Assembly: GCF_900626285.1 (NCBI RefSeq)
Contig: NZ_LR131147.1
Span: 2,739,467 to 2,789,092, forward strand
From: Intestinimonas massiliensis (ex Afouda et al. 2020)
Lineage (GTDB): Bacteria > Bacillota > Clostridia > Oscillospirales > Oscillospiraceae
Direction: 5' to 3'
DNA: 49,626 bases
The notes below the pieces were generated by a model. The model saw only the letters and a list, made by a program, of their open reading frames with translations. It was not told where the DNA came from and made no database searches. Within the stretch, counting starts at the first letter, position 1. Each line of letters begins with the position of its first letter. Of this stretch, positions 33,809 to 40,913 are shown piece by piece. Position numbers and translations under genes: made by a program.

Positions 33809-33886
33809 GGGGTATCTCTGTATACCCCGGCACCTGTCCCGCTCTCTTTTTTCTGTAGAAAAAACTTTTGATAGTGCACTTTCAAA
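33809..33886 (+). promoter_or_regulatory. Hairpin-plus-motif control module 2
   Basis: GGGGTAT (33809-33815), six bases, ATACCCC (33822-33828), then a pyrimidine-rich spacer, GAAAAAACTTTTGATA and GTGCACTTTCAAA (33874-33886). Layout and spacing nearly repeat module 1, but no gene follows in this direction. Confidence 0.7.
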
Positions 33887-33907
33887 TTGCTCTGTCTCCA
33901 TAAGTAT

Positions 33908-33935
33908 ACCCCCGGAAGCTTATGCCTCCGGGGGT
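33908..33935. terminator. Hairpin between zot and the leftward operon
   Basis: ACCCCCGGA and TCCGGGGGT arms (9 bp) between convergent transcription units. A weak T tract on either side makes it a likely but not strong terminator. Confidence 0.6.
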
Positions 33936-33944
33936 TGTTATGTA

Positions 33945-34148
33945 TCAGTACCGTGCAATTGTGTAACCTAGTCGTTTTAAGAATGCTTCTGCATGATGCT
34001 CCTGGGCGAATGTCCGGCTTTTTAGCTTCTCTCTGTCCCGGCCTGGTATGCTCTGCCCACTGGCTGCCTGGACGATGTACCGCACTTTTCCTTGCTTCTC
34101 TACGATGTTGTAATAGACTGCTTGTCCCTGCTCATTGCTCAGCTTCAT
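33945..34148 (-). CDS. Leftward phage protein (67 aa)
   Basis: 67 aa, soluble and basic: MKLSNEQGQAVYYNIVEKQG, then KSRTFAQEHHAEAFLKRLGY. GGAGG precedes the ATG, which lies 17 nt inside the upstream gene. No family recognised; a small DNA-binding or regulator role is possible but unproven. Last gene of a three-gene leftward unit. Confidence 0.6.
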   Translation of the reverse strand: MKLSNEQGQAVYYNIVEKQGKVRYIVQAASGQSIPGRDREKLKSRTFAQEHHAEAFLKRLGYTIARY

Positions 34149-34329
34149 GCGTCTCAGCCTCCTTGTCCATGTAAATCTTAACGGTGATGCTTTCCAGCTT
34201 CGGATGCGTGAACTTGTATGCCTCCACCCATTTTGGAATGTCTTTCAGCGGCATGTCTTGTATGTGGTGTGTGTAGTTCCCTGTGCCTGGGAAATAGCAT
34301 CTGATACTGAGACGATATTCTTTTGCCAT
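34132..34329 (-). CDS. Leftward phage protein (65 aa)
   Basis: 65 aa: MAKEYRLSIRCYFPGTGNYT, followed by an acidic C-terminus (DKEAETHEAEQ). AAAGGA lies six bases before the ATG. The frame upstream to 34614 overlaps the SprT-like gene and is not used. The palindromic phage motif lies about 40-57 bp upstream of the start. No family recognised. Confidence 0.6.
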   Translation of the reverse strand: MAKEYRLSIRCYFPGTGNYTHHIQDMPLKDIPKWVEAYKFTHPKLESITVKIYMDKEAETHEAEQ

Positions 34330-34368
34330 GGCTTGTCCTTTCTCCCCGTGTGGCCGGTAGGTCAGCCC

Positions 34369-34387
34369 TTGAAAGTGCACTTTCAAA
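34369..34387. repeat. Palindromic copy of the phage motif
   Basis: TTGAAAGTGCACTTTCAA, a perfect 18-bp palindrome (34369-34386) made of two overlapping motif copies. It contains the TGA stop of the SprT-like gene and lies before the 65-aa gene. Confidence 0.9.
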
Positions 34388-35045
34388 CCTCTGTCATCTT
34401 CTCCATGCAGTCCCCACAAATGATGTTGACCGTCTTTGTGGCCCTGACGCTCTGCCCACACTTGGGACAAACCAGCTTCCTTGTGCTGGATGGCCGCTTG
34501 CCTCCGCCCTCTGTTCCGCTTGTAAGGCTCCCGGCTCCGCTCTGTCCCGTGCCTGTCCCGCCTGTCCGTATCGCCGGTGGAAGGTGGTTCCGCCCGATCT
34601 GGATTTCGCTCCACCCCTTTTCAAGGGCGTACTCCACCAGCTTGTCGCTTGGTCGTGTGTTCCAGCCGTATGACCCGCACTTGTAGCACTCCAGGCCCCG
34701 TTTCTCTGCTTCCTCCTTGAATTTCCCGTTGTGGTACTTCCCGCCCCGGCTGACTTCCTTGATGCCCTTCTCTCTGCAATACAGGTGCACCATTTCGTGA
34801 ATCATCGTATCTAACGTCTCCTCAATGGGGTAATTGAGCACTTCGGCGGCAATATTCAGCTCATAGGTACTGCTGTCTTTGCGTTGCCATACTTTGGCTA
34901 CACTGCAATGTCCATAGGTCCCTGGCTTGCTCTGCACGGTGATGATTGGTACTGGCAGCTCCCCGCTAAAGAGGTCTGTGTTGATGCTGTTGTAGATTTT
35001 CTCCAGCTGTCCCACGGCTCTGCTCATTTTGGTTGTCTCTTTCAT
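34383..35045 (-). CDS. SprT-like zinc metalloprotease with C-terminal zinc finger
   Basis: 220 aa. The zincin motif HEMVH occurs in LDTMIHEMVHLYC (about residue 83) with a following GGKYHNGKF His as third ligand, as in SprT/Spartan-domain proteins. A short CYKC segment is followed by a C-terminal ribbon (CPKCGQ and CGDC). The linker between is rich in Gly, Ser and Thr (TGGTGTGQSGAGSL). Spartan enzymes digest DNA-bound proteins. In a phage whose Rep becomes linked to DNA, removal of DNA-protein adducts or attack on host factors are both conceivable. AAAGGAG precedes the ATG. First gene of the leftward unit. Confidence 0.85.
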   Translation of the reverse strand: MKETTKMSRAVGQLEKIYNSINTDLFSGELPVPIITVQSKPGTYGHCSVAKVWQRKDSSTYELNIAAEVLNYPIEETLDTMIHEMVHLYCREKGIKEVSRGGKYHNGKFKEEAEKRGLECYKCGSYGWNTRPSDKLVEYALEKGWSEIQIGRNHLPPAIRTGGTGTGQSGAGSLTSGTEGGGKRPSSTRKLVCPKCGQSVRATKTVNIICGDCMEKMTEV

Positions 35046-35486
35046 GTTCTGCGCTCCTTTCTGTCTGTGTGGTTACGTCTACTGCCCCGCTTCCCCAAAA
35101 TAAAAAGTGGGTGAAGCAAAGCTCGCTCGCGAGCTTTGTTGATGTCCCGGCGCACGGAATTCTAATATTGTCAAGACTTGGCCTCCCCCGTGAGAGGCCA
35201 ACTCTGCACAAAATTTTTTAGCCGCGACCCATCGTTCTCGGGTCACGGCGTAAAAAAAATTTTGTGGTCTTGACGATATTCGATTTTCGTGCATCGCCGT
35301 CCGCGAAGGACACCCTATTCCCCACGTCCCGCCCGCAGGCGATACCTAACTGTCGAAACTTGACAGGCTCTGGAAAAACGTGGTACCATCAAGACATGAA
35401 AAAAGAGCGTCAGGCCACCAAATGGCCCGGCGCTCTGCCGCATTTATAGGCACTTTGTAAGTGCACTTTCAAAGGGGGAAAGGACT
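35046..35486. promoter_or_regulatory. 441-bp structured non-coding region
   Basis: No gene. A hairpin CAAAGCTCGC/GCGAGCTTTG (35117-35138). A branched structure follows: outer arms AATATTGTCAAGAC (35164-35177) and GTCTTGACGATATT (35267-35280) enclose TTGGCCTC/GAGGCCAA (35178-35201) and CACAAAATTTTTTA with GCCGCGACCC, pairing to GGGTCACGGC and TAAAAAAAATTTTGTG (35207-35266). A promoter TTGACA (35360-35365), 18 bp, TACCAT (35384-35389) faces the transposase. A 16-codon reading frame at 35395 overlaps an AGAGCG/CGCTCT hairpin. Packaging signal, complementary-strand origin and transposase leader are candidate roles. Confidence 0.65.
35461..35473 (+). repeat. 13-bp phage motif ahead of the transposase
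   Basis: GTGCACTTTCAAA, followed by GGGGGAAAGG, the transposase ribosome site. The preceding GCACTTTGTAAGTGC adds a dyad. Confidence 0.88.
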
Positions 35487-36497
35487 ATGATCAAGCGCAT
35501 GACATGGACAACTCGTCTCCAGATCGAAAAGCTGTTTAATTCCGGTGCCTCCTATCGTCAGATAGCCCGTCATGTCTCCTTTTCCGTGTCCTCTGTGTAT
35601 GCTGAGATTCAGCGTGGCCTATATGACCATTTGGACGGTGCTACCTGGAAAACAGTCAAATACTATTCCGCTCAGATTGCCGATGATGATGCGTCATGGC
35701 TGGCTACTTCTCGTGGCTGTCCTGTCAAGCTGGGTAAAAATCATGTGTACGCCTCTCTTGTTTCTGCTCGTATTCGTGCCGGTGAATCTCCTGACCAGAT
35801 CGTAGGTGATTTGCGGCGGCGTGGCGAATGGACAGTTTCCACTACCACCTTGTATCGCTATATCGACCAGGGCTATATCCCAGGCGTGACAAATGCTGAC
35901 CTTCTTCAAAAATCCCGTAGAAAACGGCCATATCATAAAGTCCAAAAAGCCGCCCGACCACCCAAAGGCCCCTCTATTGAAGTTCGCCCCCAAGATGTTG
36001 ACCAGCGTCAATCTTTCGGCCATTGGGAAATGGATAGCGTGATAGGAAAAGCAAAGGGTAAGAACCAGTCGGTCCTTACCCTTGTTGAGCGTGTGTCTCG
36101 CTATCAACTCATTTTCAAGCTGTCCAGTAAGTCCTCTGCCGCTGTTGTCCGTGCACTTTCAAAAGCTGTTTGTCAGTTTCCATCTGGCACCTTCCAGACG
36201 ATCACTGTTGATAACGGTTCTGAGTTCCAGGACTATGAGGGCCTAAAGAATTTAGCACAGGAAATTTACTACTGCCACCCATACAGCAGTTATGAGCGTG
36301 GCTCCAACGAAAACGCTAATCGTATCATTCGCCGTTTCTTCCCCAAGGGGCAAAGTCTCCGTGACCGTACTCAGCGGGATTGTGATGCCGCTGCCGATGC
36401 CATGAATCGGATGCACCGCAAAATCCTCGGCTATGCCACCCCCAAGGAAATCTTTGACGAGTGGCAGGCGCAACTTCGTGCCGCTCAGTCCTCATAA
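35487..36497 (+). CDS. IS30-family DDE transposase, probable phage integrase
   Basis: 336 aa. N-terminal helix-turn-helix (TRLQIEKLFNSGASYRQIAR, then HVSFSVSSVYAEI), a second DNA-binding part, and the DDE core: GHWEMDSVIG (first Asp), TVDNGSEFQD (second Asp), and YERGSNENANRIIRRFFPKG (Glu), all intact. It is the only recombinase in the prophage and lies at its right edge, and the element ends in inverted repeats. I infer that it inserts and excises the phage. IS30-type enzymes usually duplicate only 2-3 bp, so the 15-bp repeat at the ends needs another explanation, such as target-site homology. Confidence 0.9.
   Translation: MIKRMTWTTRLQIEKLFNSGASYRQIARHVSFSVSSVYAEIQRGLYDHLDGATWKTVKYYSAQIADDDASWLATSRGCPVKLGKNHVYASLVSARIRAGESPDQIVGDLRRRGEWTVSTTTLYRYIDQGYIPGVTNADLLQKSRRKRPYHKVQKAARPPKGPSIEVRPQDVDQRQSFGHWEMDSVIGKAKGKNQSVLTLVERVSRYQLIFKLSSKSSAAVVRALSKAVCQFPSGTFQTITVDNGSEFQDYEGLKNLAQEIYYCHPYSSYERGSNENANRIIRRFFPKGQSLRDRTQRDCDAAADAMNRMHRKILGYATPKEIFDEWQAQLRAAQSS
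36151..36163 (+). repeat. 13-bp phage motif inside the transposase gene
   Basis: GTGCACTTTCAAA again, here coding for part of VRALSKAV. A copy within a coding region argues that the sequence is a DNA or RNA target rather than a promoter element alone. Confidence 0.85.
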
Positions 36498-36513
36498 AAT
36501 TTTTTCAAAAAAG

Positions 36514-36539
36514 TGTTCGGCTATACTTGACAATTTGCG
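36514..36539. repeat. Right terminal inverted repeat of the prophage
   Basis: TGTTCGGCTATA (36514-36525) is the inverted partner of 26186-26197, again 14 nt from the direct repeat. Confidence 0.7.
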
Positions 36540-36554
36540 TCTTTTTCCAAAAAC
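36540..36554. repeat. attR, right direct repeat
   Basis: TCTTTTTCCAAAAAC, identical to attL, ending one base before the stop codon of the leftward kinase-like gene. Confidence 0.85.
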
Positions 36555-36555
36555 C

Positions 36556-37350
36556 TCACTCCAGCTCCCGGGGCAGGAAGGCCTGGTAGGGCAGCACCCC
36601 CGCCAGCTCCACCAGCAGGTCGGAGAAGCCGCCCCCTCTGTCGTACCCCATGGACGGGGTGCGCAGCACCTGGCTCCCCTCCGGCGGACGGATGGGCAGG
36701 GAGACCACCGCCCGGCAGCCCCGGTCCTCCTGCTGCTGGAACACCACGGCGCCGCCGTGGGCCGCCGCGATGCTCCGGGCCACCCGCAGGCCCAGGCCCG
36801 GGCCGTCCGGCCGGTACAGCGGCCCCTGGTCCTCCCCGTCCTGGGGCGGGATCAGGCCGGGCCCGTCGTCCCACACCGTCAGGGCCGCCCGGTCCTTCCG
36901 CACCGCCAGCCGCAGACCCGCCTGGCCGCCCTTCCCCGCCGCCTTCACGGCGTTGGCAATGAGCCCCAGCAGCATCCGCCGCAGCATCCGGCCGTCCCCC
37001 CGGGTGAGCAGGGAGCCGGTCTCCTCCTCATAGCGGAAGGTCACCCCCGCCAGCCCGGTGAGGGGCGCCGCCTGCTCCGCCAGCTCCCGGCACAGGCCCG
37101 CCAGGTCCAGGGTCTCCATCTTCAGCTCCTGGCCGCCGCACTGGTCCAGCTCCAGATACTCCACATTGCCCAGCAGGCGCATCATGCGGTACAGGCTCTG
37201 GTGCAGAATGGCCAGGTAGGGATCGTACTGCTCCCCGCCCTTCTCCCGCACCACCGGGGTCAGCAGCTGGATGGCCGCCGCCAGGTTATTCATCTGCTCC
37301 CGGAACTGCTCCACCAGCAGCGGTCCCAGATCACTCTGCTCCGCTCCCAT
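36556..37350 (-). CDS. Histidine-kinase-like ATPase without sensor domain
   Basis: 264 aa. The C-terminal half is a GHKL ATPase: N box LIANAVKAAG, G1 WDDGPGL, G2 GPGLGLRVARSIAAAHGG. The N-terminal part is helical with AILHQSLYRMMRL, where a phospho-acceptor His could lie, but the usual H-E/D box is absent. No membrane segment or response regulator neighbour is seen. GGGAGGAGG precedes the ATG at 37350; upstream frame to 37482 is open but unsupported. The prophage junction is immediately after the stop codon, so the gene is intact but its natural terminator was displaced. Confidence 0.8.
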   Translation of the reverse strand: MGAEQSDLGPLLVEQFREQMNNLAAAIQLLTPVVREKGGEQYDPYLAILHQSLYRMMRLLGNVEYLELDQCGGQELKMETLDLAGLCRELAEQAAPLTGLAGVTFRYEEETGSLLTRGDGRMLRRMLLGLIANAVKAAGKGGQAGLRLAVRKDRAALTVWDDGPGLIPPQDGEDQGPLYRPDGPGLGLRVARSIAAAHGGAVVFQQQEDRGCRAVVSLPIRPPEGSQVLRTPSMGYDRGGGFSDLLVELAGVLPYQAFLPRELE

Positions 37351-37581
37351 CCGCACTGCCTCCTCCCGCCGGTCGTTCTCAGTTTGCCCCGGCGGTCCCT
37401 GTTCTCCGCCGTCAAAAAACTGGTAAGTTACAATCAGTATATCAAACCCGCCGCCTCCGCACAAGAAAAAATGTCGAACCATGTCGAAACTGCCACGTTT
37501 ACCGATTATCCCCTCGTAAATTTATACAGTTTCCCCACTAAGTTTTCTGTTTTTTCTCTTTTCATTCCGGAAAGATTAGTC

Positions 37582-37587
37582 TATAAT
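37582..37587 (+). promoter_or_regulatory. Candidate gapA -10
   Basis: TATAAT about 60 bp before the gapA start; the -35 (TTTTCA region) is poor, suggesting an activator or a different start. Confidence 0.4.
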
Positions 37588-37645
37588 GGAAGCGCGTAAA
37601 GAATCTAGGGTTAAGACGCGATTTAGAACAAAGGAGAGATTCAAA

Positions 37646-38659
37646 ATGAGCATTAAAGTTGGCATTAACGGCTTCGGCCGCATTGGTCGTCTGGTGTTCC
37701 GCGCCGGTATCAATCGCCCCGACATCGAGTTCGTGGGCATCAACGATCCCTTCATGACCCCCGACTACATGGCCTATATGCTCCGTTATGATACCATGCA
37801 CGGTCAGTTCGACGGCACCATCGAGTACACCGATGACGCCATCATCGTCAACGGCAAGACCGTGAAGTTCTTCGCCTGCATGGACCCCAAGGACATCCCC
37901 TGGGGCGAGGTGGGCGCTGAATACGTGGTGGAGTCCACCGGCGTGTTCCTGACCAAGGAGAAGGCCCAGGCTCACCTGGACGCCGGCGCCAAGAAGGTCG
38001 TCATGTCCGCTCCTTCCAAGGACGACACCCCCATGTTCGTCATGGGCGTGAACCAGGACACCTACACCTCCGACATGAACTTCGTGTCCAACGCCTCCTG
38101 CACCACCAACTGCCTGGCCCCCATCGCCAAGGTCCTGAACGACAACTGGGGCATCACCGATGGCCTGATGACCACCGTCCACTCCACCACCGCCACCCAG
38201 AAGACCGTTGACGGCCCCTCCAAGAAGGATTGGCGCGGCGGCCGTGCCGCTGCCGGCAACATCATCCCCTCCTCCACCGGCGCCGCCAAGGCCGTGGGCA
38301 AGGTCATTCCCTCTCTGAACGGCAAGCTGACCGGTATGTCCATGCGTGTTCCCACCCTGGACGTGTCCGTGGTTGACCTGACTGTCAACCTGGCCAAGCC
38401 CGCCAAGTACGACGAGATCTGCGCCGCCATGAAGAAGGCCTCCGAGGGCGAGCTGAAGGGCATCCTGGGCTACACCGAGGACGCCGTTGTCTCCTCCGAC
38501 TTCCTGGGCGACACCCGCACCTCCATCTTCGACGCCAAGGCCGGCATCGCTCTGACCGACACCTTCGTGAAGGTGGTCTCCTGGTACGACAACGAGATCG
38601 GCTACTCCAACAAGGTGCTGGACCTCATCGCTCATATGTATTCCGTGGACCACAAGTAA
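37646..38659 (+). CDS. gapA: Glyceraldehyde-3-phosphate dehydrogenase
   Basis: 337 aa, phosphorylating NAD-dependent GAPDH of glycolysis. The N-terminal GINGFGRIGRLVFRAG binds NAD, SNASCTTNCLAP holds the catalytic cysteine, and the later SWYDNEIGYSNKVLDLI is the conserved C-terminus. AAAGGAGAG lies before the ATG. Codons are strongly biased to C-ending forms, as in highly expressed genes of this host. It is monocistronic, with a long terminator. Confidence 0.98.
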   Translation: MSIKVGINGFGRIGRLVFRAGINRPDIEFVGINDPFMTPDYMAYMLRYDTMHGQFDGTIEYTDDAIIVNGKTVKFFACMDPKDIPWGEVGAEYVVESTGVFLTKEKAQAHLDAGAKKVVMSAPSKDDTPMFVMGVNQDTYTSDMNFVSNASCTTNCLAPIAKVLNDNWGITDGLMTTVHSTTATQKTVDGPSKKDWRGGRAAAGNIIPSSTGAAKAVGKVIPSLNGKLTGMSMRVPTLDVSVVDLTVNLAKPAKYDEICAAMKKASEGELKGILGYTEDAVVSSDFLGDTRTSIFDAKAGIALTDTFVKVVSWYDNEIGYSNKVLDLIAHMYSVDHK

Positions 38660-38683
38660 GTGACTGTCCCACACGGGTAAACC

Positions 38684-38727
38684 AAAGCCCGGCGTCCGAT
38701 CGCTGATCGGACGCCGGGCTTTTTTTC
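38684..38727 (+). terminator. Terminator of gapA
   Basis: AAAGCCCGGCGTCCGATC, GCT, GATCGGACGCCGGGCTTT then T5: an 18-bp stem. Confidence 0.95.
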
Positions 38728-38755
38728 TCTCTTCCCGCCGCCCTGAAGTGTTCCC

Positions 38756-39481
38756 TCAAAAAAAGGTGCGCAGCAGATAGAATAGTCCCATTCCCACGAG
38801 GAACAGGCCCACCAGCTTCTTCAGGCCGGTGTCGGACAGTCTCCGGAAGGCCATCAGTCCCAGGGCCAGGCCGGCCAGCACGCCCACGATGCCCACGGCG
38901 CCCAGCAGCATGGCCCGCCCGTTCAGGTTCCCGGCCAGGAAGTGGACCAGGATCAGGAACAGGGAGGTGATGGAGAAGTGGGCCTGGATGGTGGCGGAGT
39001 ACTCCTCCTTTCCGTTGGAGGCCGCCAGGACGTAGGCGGCCACCGGAGGTCCGGCGATGCCGAACAAGCCGCCGAAAAAACCGCCGATCAGGCCCGCCGC
39101 CACGCCGGTGGCCGCGGTGGGCCGCAGCCTGGCCCGGTCACTGAAGGAGTGGAAGAAGGTCCCCAGGCAGATGAGCAGCAGGCCCAGCAGCCGGTAGAGC
39201 AGGGTGGTGTCCAGCTGGAACAGGGTGAAGAAGCCCAGCAGGCTGGCGGAGCAGGAGAACACCGTGGGCCACAGGAGCAGGCTCCAGCGGATCTTCCGCC
39301 GCTGGCGGATGGCCATGTAGAGCATGGACACCACGCCGGTGATGAGCTCCAGCACCACCGCCGTCTCCAACGGCAGGAACAGGCTCCAGAAGCAGACGCA
39401 GATCACGGCGTAGCCCAGGCCGCAGGTGACCTGGACGAAGCTCCCCAGCAGCGCCACGGCGATGATCCCCAAAAACGTCAT
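38756..39481 (-). CDS. TauE/SafE-family permease
   Basis: 241 aa with about eight hydrophobic helices. The first (LGIIAVALLGSFVQVTCGLG) and the mid-protein glycine-rich GLIGGFFGGLFGIAGPPVAA, which repeats the same G-x-x-G-x-x-G-x-x-G-x-x-GPP theme, are the TauE/SafE signature (sulfite or organosulfonate exporters and relatives). AAAGGAG precedes the ATG. It lies at the far end of the leftward catabolic cluster, 29 bp after deoC, so it may export a by-product of that pathway. Confidence 0.88.
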   Translation of the reverse strand: MTFLGIIAVALLGSFVQVTCGLGYAVICVCFWSLFLPLETAVVLELITGVVSMLYMAIRQRRKIRWSLLLWPTVFSCSASLLGFFTLFQLDTTLLYRLLGLLLICLGTFFHSFSDRARLRPTAATGVAAGLIGGFFGGLFGIAGPPVAAYVLAASNGKEEYSATIQAHFSITSLFLILVHFLAGNLNGRAMLLGAVGIVGVLAGLALGLMAFRRLSDTGLKKLVGLFLVGMGLFYLLRTFF

Positions 39482-39510
39482 GGTTCTCCTTTCCTTCTCC
39501 GCCGGCCCGG

Positions 39511-40203
39511 TTATCCGCCGAACCGGGCGGAGAACGCCTCCATGATCTCCGGTACGAAGCCGGAGCCGATCCGGTTGGCGCCCAGCTCGATCATCTGGAG
39601 GGTCTTGTCCAGGGTGCGCATGGCGCCGGCGGCCTTGATGCCCACCCGGTCGCCCACCACCTGCTTCATGAGGCGGACGTCGTCCGCCTCCGCCCCGCCG
39701 GGTCCGAAGCCGGTGGAGGTCTTGACAAAGTCGATCCCCTGCTCCACCGCGACCTGGCAGGCGCCCCGGATCTCCTCGGCTCCCAGGTAGCAGTTCTCCA
39801 GGATCACCTTGGCCGCCGCACCCCGGGAATGGCAGAGATCGGTCATCTCCCGCATCTCTTCGGCGATATAGCGGTAGTCGTGGTCCAGGAGCCTGCCGAT
39901 GTTCAGAACGTAGTCGATCTCGTCCGCGCCCTGGGACAGGGCGATGCGGGCCTCCTCCCGCTTGGCGGCCGCGGACATCTGGCCGAAGGGGAAGCCGGCC
40001 GTGGCGCCCACCTTGACGCCGGTGCCCCGGAGCCGCTCCGCGGCATAGGGGACCCAGGCGCCGTTGATGGCGGCGGAATAGACGTGGTACCGCACGCAGC
40101 CTTCCAGGAACCGGTCGAACTCCTCCTGGCGGCAGTTGGGGCTCAGCAGGGCGAAGTCGAAATAGGATGCCAGCTGGCTGGCGGTCAGGATCTGGGATCT
40201 CAT
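39511..40203 (-). CDS. deoC: Deoxyribose-phosphate aldolase (DeoC/LacD-type class I aldolase)
   Basis: 230 aa TIM-barrel aldolase. The Schiff-base lysine is in FVKTSTGFGPGGA, and the second active lysine in VGIKAAGAMRTL. EIDYVLNIG gives the usual Asp/Asn pair. DeoC splits 2-deoxyribose-5-phosphate to GAP and acetaldehyde. In this cluster without deoxyribonucleoside genes, a different sugar-phosphate substrate is quite possible. AAAGGTGTG precedes the ATG. It follows the epimerase-like gene by 34 bp. Confidence 0.88.
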   Translation of the reverse strand: MRSQILTASQLASYFDFALLSPNCRQEEFDRFLEGCVRYHVYSAAINGAWVPYAAERLRGTGVKVGATAGFPFGQMSAAAKREEARIALSQGADEIDYVLNIGRLLDHDYRYIAEEMREMTDLCHSRGAAAKVILENCYLGAEEIRGACQVAVEQGIDFVKTSTGFGPGGAEADDVRLMKQVVGDRVGIKAAGAMRTLDKTLQMIELGANRIGSGFVPEIMEAFSARFGG

Positions 40204-40237
40204 ACCATCACACCTTTCTGTAGATTGGCCGGGACCC

Positions 40238-40897
40238 TCACGCCGGGTCCAGCACCTGCCGGCAGGCCTGGATGCGCTGGGCGCTCAGGCCGCCCTGGTA
40301 GAAGGTAAAGGCGCCCATGACCAGCATATCCGCCCCCTGGGCGGCACACAGGGGGCCGTTGTGCAGGTCCACCCCTCCGTCCACGGAGATGAGCCAGGAC
40401 TGTCCGCTGGCCCGGCGGTAGGCGCTGGCCGCCCGGATCGTCTCCAGGCAGCCGGGCTGGAAGGACTGCCCGGAAAAGCCCGGGCGGACGCCCATGACCA
40501 GCAGCAGGTCCAGCTCCGGCCCATAGGGGCGGGCCAGCTCGAAGGACTCGCCGGGAGAGAGGGCCAGACCGGCCTTCATCCCCAGCTCCCGGATCCGCCG
40601 CAGAGCCCGTCCCGGATCGGGCACGCTCTGGAGGTGGATGGTGGCCAGGTCGGCCCCCGCCTCGGCAAGCCGGTCCAGATAGGTCTCCGCGTTGTCCATC
40701 ATCAGGTGGGCGTCGATGGTGCAGGGGTAGCGGGTGTGGAGGGCCCGGATCAGGTCGAAATTAAAGCAGAGATTGGGCACCAGATGGGCGTCCATCAGGT
40801 CGATGTGGAAGGTGGAACAGCCCTGGCTCAGGAGCAGCTCCGCGTCCCGGGCCAGATGGAGCAGGTCGCCGCAGATGAGGGTAGAAGAGTAGATCAC
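40238..40897 (-). CDS. Ribulose-phosphate 3-epimerase family protein (first copy)
   Basis: 219 aa TIM barrel. FHIDLMDAHLVPN, IDAHLMMDN, GVRPGFSGQSF and SVDGGVD correspond to the metal ligands and phosphate loop of RPE. The Gly of the normal MDGH motif is Ala (MDAH), and the region before it is short. It is closer to RPE than the second copy. Start is GTG at 40897 with GGGAGGAAG upstream. It lies 16 bp after the PfkB kinase, so the two probably act on consecutive steps. Confidence 0.85.
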   Translation of the reverse strand: MIYSSTLICGDLLHLARDAELLLSQGCSTFHIDLMDAHLVPNLCFNFDLIRALHTRYPCTIDAHLMMDNAETYLDRLAEAGADLATIHLQSVPDPGRALRRIRELGMKAGLALSPGESFELARPYGPELDLLLVMGVRPGFSGQSFQPGCLETIRAASAYRRASGQSWLISVDGGVDLHNGPLCAAQGADMLVMGAFTFYQGGLSAQRIQACRQVLDPA

Positions 40898-40913
40898 CGC
40901 GTACTTCCTCCCT

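Larger units (their letters stand above)
26157..36554. mobile_element. Inovirus (filamentous phage) prophage with CRESS-like replicon
   Basis: About 10.4 kb. The 15-bp direct repeat TCTTTTTCCAAAAAC lies at 26157-26171 and 36540-36554. Just inside, TATAACCGAACA (26186-26197) and the inverted TGTTCGGCTATA (36514-36525) each stand exactly 14 nt from their repeat. Gene content is that of a monoderm inovirus: ssDNA-binding protein, Rep, many 40-100-aa membrane proteins, tandem coat-like proteins, a large secreted adhesin and a Zot-like ATPase. No secretin is present, as expected without an outer membrane. Codon use (many T-ending codons) differs sharply from the flanks. All frames look intact, so the element may be active. 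Confidence 0.92.

Noticed and set aside
34132..34614. Longer version of the 65-aa leftward phage gene
   Set aside because: The extension overlaps the SprT-like gene in another frame; the ATG at 34329 has a proper ribosome site.
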